Translations under genes and position numbers: made by a program
From: Timema cristinae
Taxonomy: Eukaryota; Arthropoda; Insecta; Phasmatodea; Timematidae
DNA: 64,000 nucleotides
Assembly: GCA_039000515.1 (NCBI GenBank)
Contig: JBCFYV010000012.1
Coordinates: 28,969,305-29,033,304 of the forward strand
Direction of reading: 5' to 3'
Notes under the pieces: generated by a model
The model's database searches: none
Seen by the model: the letters and a program-made list of their open reading frames with translations, nothing else
Told to the model about the DNA's origin: nothing
Shown here: in pieces, positions 56,396-64,000 of the stretch
How positions within the stretch are numbered: position 1 is the stretch's first letter
Layout: every line of letters begins with the position of its first letter

Positions 56396-58487
56396 GGGTG
56401 TTCATTTGAAAACTTTCCACTAAAATACCTCGAAAGCAACGCGTTGCAGAAAAAAAATGTTATAATTAAAATTTGTTTGGTTCTGAGGGGGAAGTAAGGT
56501 AGTAAGGCTGGTATGACCTTGGGTGGCGTTGCTAAGGTGAACGTTAAGGTCTCTTTGATTTTTCCAAATGAGATTACCTTTTTTTTTAAAATTACATATT
56601 CCTGTATATCACGTTGTGCCATTTACAAAATGATGGTTTTAAGCTTTTTAAAGTGAAAGCTATTGCGAGAAATAATCGTATAATCTATATACAGATTTGT
56701 ATATATATGTATATAGATTATACGAGTGTATACAAATATGTACCTAGAATATCTATAATATATATAAAATTTGTATATATAGAGCATATGTACTATATAT
56801 ATATGTGTGAGTATATACATATACAAATGTATATAAATTATATTTATATATGTATATATAACCAATACAAAAAAAACTTTGGGGGGTAGTATCTTAGACC
56901 ACAGGTTCACCAGCCTTGATCGAATCTTTTTTATACGTATTTACATAATTATGTATATATAAACATATATAGTCATATATAGAGGTTACACAAAAAAAAC
57001 TTGGGGTGGTGTGTGAATGACCTTCAGTATGTGCTGTGAGTTAAGAGTTCGCTAATAACCCTCCTACTAACCCGTCATTAAGTTTCAATGAGAGGAGCTC
57101 ATTAAGCTATTGCTGGCCAGGCGTGGGAGGATCGTAGAGGGTTTGTGGGGGTGGAGGTGGAGAAGGGGGCATGGTGACTGTTTGTCGTCGCGATTATAGT
57201 CAGCTTATTAACTTCAACAACGGGGGTTATAATCAAGCTAGTAATCTCCAAAACAGCAGGCAATTGGAGCCAAGGAGGAGACAGAATAGTTAAGCTGGTT
57301 TGAATGAAGGACAGCGACAAAGGACTCTTTATTAATATCGATATTTTCCTTTCGATACCAACACTTTTGACTTGATACTTTTGTTTCAATCATTTTATTC
57401 ATTTGAGTACTTACACTCTGGTATCGGATCGGTATCAAAAGAAACAATTATTTGTTTCAAATGTATGTATTGTATCGTTTTTTTAAACACATCCTTTGAT
57501 GGCCTGAACAAAGGTTCTTGATGCTTCGTTCGGAAATTATATAGAGGCATAACTAGACCCCACATTAAAACTTTATTAATACTATTATCTCTAGTGACAT
57601 AAAATTTAAAAAAACAAAAGGAAAAGCTCTGTGATAGCTCAAAAGTACAATTTATAAATAAAACTGCTTACAGTATTTTTCGGAGAATTATTTCTAGGGT
57701 AGTTCGGGAACAGCCTATTTTTGAATTTTTTCTTTCATATTATAAGTACAAAAATTATAGTACCAAGCAAAAATCATCATTAACATTTTCGTATATAAAA
57801 AACAATAAAATAAATTCTACTCAGAAACAATTCCCTGATTATTGTTTCGCTACTGATATACCTAAAGTTTTCGATAATTTATTTCTATACTAGAAATGAG
57901 TATGCTATCGATACTTTTCTAGCGCAAGTAGTTCATTAGCTCTTGGGATCACACTTGTAAGGAAATGCGAGACCTCACCAGCTCTCGATCACGAGGGTAG
58001 CGTCCGACACCCTAGATCAGCCAGTGGCGCATCAGTGTACTGAACTAGAGGTCTCGGATTCTACTCTCTGTATGGTTGCAAAATTTATCAAGGGGTTTAA
58101 CCCTTCCACAATGGTACATTAAAAGTTAAGACCACTAGTTTTTTTTTACTAAAAATTGAGAATATATGTAAGACTGAAAGTGGTATGCTGATGAAATCAG
58201 TCGATGTATAAAATACACGTTAAATATCCCCCCCAAAACACATATGTACTAAAATTTCCCCTATAAGTATAATCAATTTTAGTTTCACTCTCAAATGTAT
58301 AGTCTTCTGTTTGTAGCTGGGCTACAACTGAAACGATTTGATGGATTTTGTTCAAATTCGATATTTAGGCTAGATCTTCCATGGTTATATCTTCGGAATA
58401 AATAGTGATTTTTATTCTAAAATTTAAATGACTGTGGCTTGTTTACTGAATACTAATTTTTGAAGGTTTGGAATTGTTTGAAAATGG
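56396..58487. other. Unrecognised, with AT microsatellites (copy B)
   Basis: Counterpart of 36726-38873; the AT tract at 56690-56860 is shorter than in copy A. Confidence 0.4.
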
Positions 58488-58753
58488 GTGACCTGGTGGT
58501 CTAGGGGTAAAGTGTCAGACTTCTATGCTGGCGGCCGGGGTTCAATCCTCGGTCCCGGCAAAGATTTATCTGATTACCAAACCCTTCCTTCACCTCTGAC
58601 AAGACATCTTGTGAATGTGGGGAATGCCAGGCCTCCACCGTGGTTCGGATTCCACGTTAAACTGTAGGTCCTTCATTTCATCTCACATTCACCCTACCAT
58701 TACACATTAGCGTAAGTGCGTATAACCTGAATGGGTAGTAATAATAATAATAA
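58488..58753 (+). mobile_element. tRNA-derived SINE, group 1 (copy B)
   Basis: Counterpart of 38874-39138, same tgtttgaaaatgg target duplication on both sides; one extra G in the ccggggttcaatcc box B region. Confidence 0.95.
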
Positions 58754-60134
58754 TGTTTGAAAATGGCTCCAATAAATATCGTTATTTGAGGCTTTAGGGT
58801 ACTTTAACACGAGGGTTATTAGCGCATATAAACTATTTTGTTAAAAATGGATATCTGGGGAGTGTTTTACATGTTTTTCCTCAAAATATATTGGAAGAAA
58901 TAGTGAAATAAATGTAAAAGTATGTATGATTGTGTCGGTACATCTATTGTTATTACTGTGGGTCTTTAATGACTTTGCCTCTTAGTGAATTAGAAGCTAC
59001 TTTGCGAAGCGGGTTGCATCTTAACTTGACACATTTAGCAGTCTAAGCACTATCACCCCTAGACGTCAAAGTACAAAATAGTAAGAGAGGGAAGAATATG
59101 AGTAGTCCACCCTGTTAGCTCTTTCATGTATCGTCCGGGTGCACTTCCTCTCTTCCACTGAAGAGTATAAATATACTATTTGCGCCTGGACAACAATGAT
59201 TTGTATTTCAAAATTAACTTTTGTTTTCAATTCTACATAAGTATTTGCTTCCATGGACATATTTTATTTATTTATTTAGTTGAGGTCTGTGACGTGAACT
59301 TTCTGAACCGACTGATTATATCAACACACGAGAATGTTCTATGAGTGAGAGCGAAAGGCTCTACCAATTTTGCTAGGAAATGTATTTTCACATACTTTAC
59401 AGGGTTATTTCACATGCCACAATCAATATTGGACCGGTGGCTTTGCTTCCCCTCAGAAGGAAGTTGTGCTACGGATTTTTATCGCTCAAGAAAAATCCAT
59501 CGAACCCATCCGGGTTTGAATCCACGAGAGTCCTAAGGCGAGCACTTTACCTCATCACTACCGAGGACAACTCGGATTAATATTTTTTAATCTATAAGCG
59601 GGTAGTTAATATTTATACACGTAATTTTCGTGAATAAGACAAATATGCTAAGTTGGAGACTATTAAAAAAAATACATAAAACTACTTTAAGATACAAAAA
59701 AGTTTTTCGGCAATGTAAAACTATTTTTATAATTATTTAAGAATAAAGAGCTTTTGTTTTAATGTGATAGCTATAAAACTAGCTGATTAATACATTATCA
59801 TGAGAAATCCTTTCTTGATTAGTTGCTACATCACAGGTCACGTAATAAGACAATAGATTCTATCTTTAAACGACTAAAAACTAAATAAATTCCAGAACGT
59901 ACACAAACACAAGTCCCCAGGCAGTCAACTCTTAACTGTAAAAAAGGAAGACCCAATTTCACCCTTGATGAATTGTATTCGTCCATGCCGGGATGCTTGG
60001 ACCAGTAGATAAATGCGCTATGGACTGAGCTGTGTTGAGAATTTTCATGGAGAGAGGAGGGGAAAACCGCAAGGATAAACCAATATCTGTGAATCTGGTA
60101 ATAATTTGAGCTCTGATATCGTTTGTGTGTGTTT

Positions 60135-60328
60135 CACGTCTTACTACCCGCACAGGATATCAGGTAAAATTGAGAGGCATTGTGTCCGCAAATACGTGAA
60201 TGCGGAGTAGAAAACAATTGTGGGAAAAAACCTTTAGTACATCCCACTGGGTTTTAAACCCCAACCTCCAAAGACAAACTAGACGAGGTTGACACTTTAA
60301 GTCCGCGTGCTATCCGATGTGAGTGACC
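60135..60328 (-). mobile_element. Degenerate SINE with common tail (copy B)
   Basis: Counterpart of 40519-40712. A further tRNA-like head (counterpart of 39889-39963) is at about 59505-59580. Confidence 0.65.
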
Positions 60329-61440
60329 TCTTTATTAACGAAGACCAAAATAGTTATGAATCCAACGCATTATACTACTCGCCGTAGGCCGTTTTTTTTA
60401 TGTAGATTGAATATATATATTTTTTCCTGCGCCTATGTGAATAGGAATGATCAACAAGTCTAAAGGCACCTGGTTTGATTCCAAGTGATGCTGATGAAGA
60501 TATTCGTGATAATTTTGTAGACGGGTTCTTCATGCTCCAATTTGTTATAACTATATAGTTTTTTCAAGGGTTAAATTACCATGTAAGTCATGCGCTGATG
60601 TTTAGAAAGGGCACTTATTGCTCCCAAATATAAAAACAACATTTAACAACACGTGACTGAATCTCAACCATGAAATAGTCTAAGAGAAGCTGGTGATTTA
60701 TATGAACAAGAAATTAACCATACCAATTTAGAAATAGAGGAAGTCAAGCTCCATTAAAGACACATCCATCAATCTTTTTAATGATTTTGATACATCAGCT
60801 TGTCGATATTTATTACTTCCGTTCTTGGAACGTGTGAATAGTCTCATCCGGTGTTCTCTGAAACTATTACTAGAGGTGTTACAATAATGAATTCTTTGAT
60901 AACCATTATACTTTGAGATCCGTTTAATGGATTTTCTTGTATGGACCTCATATACACTTGAGGACAAGTTGAACTTATGTTCATGTGTGTGTGTTCTACA
61001 TACATAAACTATAGCACATCCACAGTAGAAGTGTAGTTAAGTGACAGCTTGAAGAAGGTTATTTATTCAAAACATTGGCTAGAAGTCACTAATGTCAACC
61101 TATTCGTAAATAGTTTTCATTTGGTTAGTAATAATACATTGTCAATAAAAAGTTCTATAATTCGTTTCAAATAATACTGTCAGCCAATGTTTGCAATAAA
61201 GAGCCTTCAACCAGCTGTCACTTACCAACACTCCCATATTTTCCCAACATGTCTTACAACCCGTTTGGGATATCCACATTTAATCACTAATGGGGTAAGG
61301 GTGAGGAAGAGAAAATTCAGAGGGAATACACCTGCATTAAATGTAAGAAAAGGCGGTAGCCTTAACTACGCCAATAAAGTCGATTATTATTTATTATTTT
61401 TATTATTATTACTACCCTTGGCCGGGATTAGAGCCGCGAT

Positions 61441-64000
61441 TAGTGTTGCAAGGTTCAGTACGCTAAGTTTCTGGACAGAGGGTAAAAAAATCGGGATATT
61501 GGTTTTCAATTCGGGACAGCTTAAAAAACTAGGTTTTTAAAATCAACATTTTTATAATCATAATATTTATTATTAGGTTGCAAGAAATCACATCATATAA
61601 CAGAAAATCTAAATAATCAACAAAAAACTTAAAACTAATTATTTAGTTTTACTATAAAATAATTATTTTTTATTAAAAATATATTTTTTGTTAGATTTTA
61701 GTGCTTTTAGAAGTGCTTTATTTTTAATTGCGTAGTTATAAAAATCACTATATGACAATTTGAAGTTGGTCTTTAATTGCATCTCTGCTTTTACATGCTC
61801 GAGAGATAATTGGTTTCGTCTGTCGGACCAAACAATATTTGATTGAAAAAATATCCGTTCTGTTGCAGAATCTGAAACCGGTATGGATGCCATGAAAGCA
61901 AATATTTTTTGCAGATTGAGAAGATCTTGATTTTCAAAAAAATGGTGCCATTTCTGTATGGGTGTTAAGTCTTTGTTCTTCACAGCTGCCTTCACTATTT
62001 CTTTGACGTTAGAAATTTCCTCATACAGCACGTCCATTTCAAAAAATCATGCCAATATTATGTATTTCGATTATATTGACTATATATGCTCAGGTTAAAC
62101 TATCGTCTTGTAGAGATAGTGGTTTAAACAAATTCAATTTGTTCTCAGTGAGTTCGTACCGTGTGTCTATATATTTCAGAACATTTTTGTATCAATCACA
62201 ACAAGCTGTTTTTATCATTGAGGAAGTTTCAAACGGCAACTTTTTAATTAAATTGCCGCACATGAAGCCCAAAAATTCATCGTCTATTCTTTGCTTCAAT
62301 TTGTTAGTAAGCTTGGCCATTATTTCATAACCTTCAAAACAGAGCAATAATTCATTTACTAGGCTCATTACAGCATCATGTAGGATTTTTAATGAGTTTT
62401 GATAAAAATCAAGGTAAGTTTCTGTTTCACTACTATTAAAGACGTTTCAGAATGCAGATGCACACTCGTCTTCACCCATAGCTATAAAGTAATACTTTAA
62501 TATATTTTACGAGTTCAAGGCAAGTTCTACAGCTGGGAGGAGTGATAGCCATCGTGTTTTCACGTGTCGTAAGACTGAAGCAAATTCAGATTCATGAATT
62601 TCATAAAAATCTTTTAAAGCTTGTTCTCTTTTCGAATATTATGAGAAATGACTATAAGCCTAAAGCTTATTTTACACTATTGTGCAAAATATGTGAAGGA
62701 CATCCAACTGATAAAATGTTGTTATTATCTTTGTACAGCAACTGAAAAACTGAATTGTGGGGGCCAAAATTCACGTTTGCATTATCAGCACAAAAACTGG
62801 TAAGAAATTTAGTATCAATATTGCGTTCCTTCAATCGTGTTACAAATTATTATAGATGGCCAATGCAGTTTCGTTTGCGTCTTCGTAAAAATCAAGCCCG
62901 CATGTTTTTAGATTTGTGGTTGGATTATAGAATCTTACCAGCAACGGAAACATTTTTGTTGCACGGTGATTAGAAGCATCCGTAGCCATACTATAAAACG
63001 TACCATTTTGTAGGACTTCAATGGCCTCTTGAATAGATGCTGGACCTAAAATATTATGCGCAATTGCACTGGCCTTTGGTCTTCCAAGTGTTAGTTTCTC
63101 AGCAACTTTTGAATCACTATTCAAAATACCACCAAGTTTAGCTTCACAGTCGATAGAATTAAATGATAAACTGTGCTTGAGGGAATGGTAAGTTTTAGTT
63201 ACTTCAGCAGTTATAACTTCTTCTTGGGTGCTCATTTGATCGGTATTTAAATATTCTCTTAGAAATGTTGTCATACGGGAACTTCTTTCTTTTCTCTGAG
63301 TCTCTTTGCAATTTTGGTACTTTTCGATGTCATTTTTGACACCATGAGATATGCTGAAATTTTTTGGCACAATTTGCAAAGTATTTTATATTTATTATTT
63401 GAATTAGATTTGATAATCAAAAACTTTGCTGTCCAAACTTCCAGAAAACAGCACACTCGTTTTTTTTTCTTATTTGGAGTAACAGAACTCGAAGATGCCT
63501 TGTTTAATGTGCCAGAATCTGATTCTGAATCACTCATTTTCATCCGATGATTCAATGTTGGAAAGAAATAAAATCTTACAACTACATACCCATCATAAGT
63601 GAATAGAAATTTATACTTATACCTTTTATATTAAAACTTTCACGAAAATTTATTCTGAAGGAACAGAAAAACTATATTTCAGCCAAATTTACAAAGTTTA
63701 CAAACAACTTTGGTCCAAACAAAAAATCTATAACGTACGAACAAAAGTAGACAAAATGGATTCTAATTTCATACAATATAGTTCATTTTTATTGTTTTGA
63801 TACACAGTATACATATTTGGCCCAGTGTCTATAGAAACAATATGGTGTCCTTTTGAACCCGAATGACAATGCCTACATATGTAGATATATATTATTTTTT
63901 ATATAATAGGAAACTTGCAAGTTAAATAAAAGCGTGATAAAGCATCATAATCTATTTAATATCGAAAGAAGCACATACATACAAACATACAACCAAAACG
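61441..64000 (-). mobile_element. hAT DNA transposon, defective (copy B), cut by window end
   Basis: Counterpart of 41825-44877, starting after the same gccgcgat flank at 61433-61440. The right end lies beyond the window. Confidence 0.85.
61663..63555 (-). pseudogene. hAT transposase pseudogene (copy B)
   Basis: Fragments at 63271-63555 (BED-like N-terminus), 62840-63379 (catalytic start) and 61663-62037 (dimerisation domain, SDSATERIFF and WSDRRNQLS) encode the same residues as copy A, with the same breaks in the middle. The near-identity suggests recent copying or allelism rather than selection. Confidence 0.9.

Larger units (their letters stand above)
49400..64000 (+). repeat. Large direct duplication, copy B (cut by window end)
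   Basis: Collinear with 29865-44384 throughout, same strand. The features listed for copy A recur here in order. Examples of differences: ggtattTCAact (35437 region) against ggtattTAAact (55003 region), one fewer G after the DJR start, and different AT-repeat lengths around 56.1 kb. Confidence 0.95.

Overview
The window is AT-rich, intron- and repeat-dominated animal DNA. An ImpL2/zig-type immunoglobulin gene, many tRNA-derived SINEs, BEL/Pao, hAT and Polinton-like remnants all fit an invertebrate, most likely an arthropod (perhaps a chelicerate). No host protein identifies the species, so this is inference. There is no operon, CRISPR array or prokaryotic feature. Everything here was read by eye; boundaries of degenerate repeats are approximate.

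Left part (1-14.6 kb, minus strand): one host gene is recognisable. A signal-peptide exon lies at 14422-14535 and two exons of the first Ig domain at 7918-8081 and 4665-4845. The second Ig domain would lie to the left of the window. A degenerate BEL/Pao retrotransposon (1-4371) sits downstream of the third exon in the same orientation. The 3.07-kb intron between the two Ig exons is almost entirely a 43-bp minisatellite of about 68 copies. Its unit is the last 27 coding bases of the exon plus the first 16 bases of the intron, so the array repeats the 5' splice site dozens of times. This is the most unusual structure in the window.

Middle (14.6-29.8 kb): transposon debris. It holds a head-to-head pair of tRNA-like sequences, several SINE groups that share one 3' tail, two or three hAT-type MITEs (one with a perfect 8-bp target duplication), a 710-bp inverted-repeat element full of TTAACGTAAC motifs, and a 43-47-bp minisatellite split by a SINE. 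At 25.6-29.8 kb on the minus strand lie the broken integrase and other remnants of a Polinton/Maverick-like (adintovirus-like) element.

Right part (29.87-64 kb): a segment beginning at 29865 is present again from 49400 to the window end, about 19.5-19.6 kb apart and differing by scattered SNPs, indels and microsatellite lengths. Copy B begins directly after a 100-N gap, so an unmerged haplotype is as likely as a real tandem duplication. Each copy carries a 136-bp minisatellite, a decayed capsid module (PLA2-like domain, small minor-capsid-like ORF, double-jelly-roll protein), AT-palindromic microsatellites, SINEs with clear target-site duplications and a defective hAT transposon. The two copies carry different private lesions in the capsid module.
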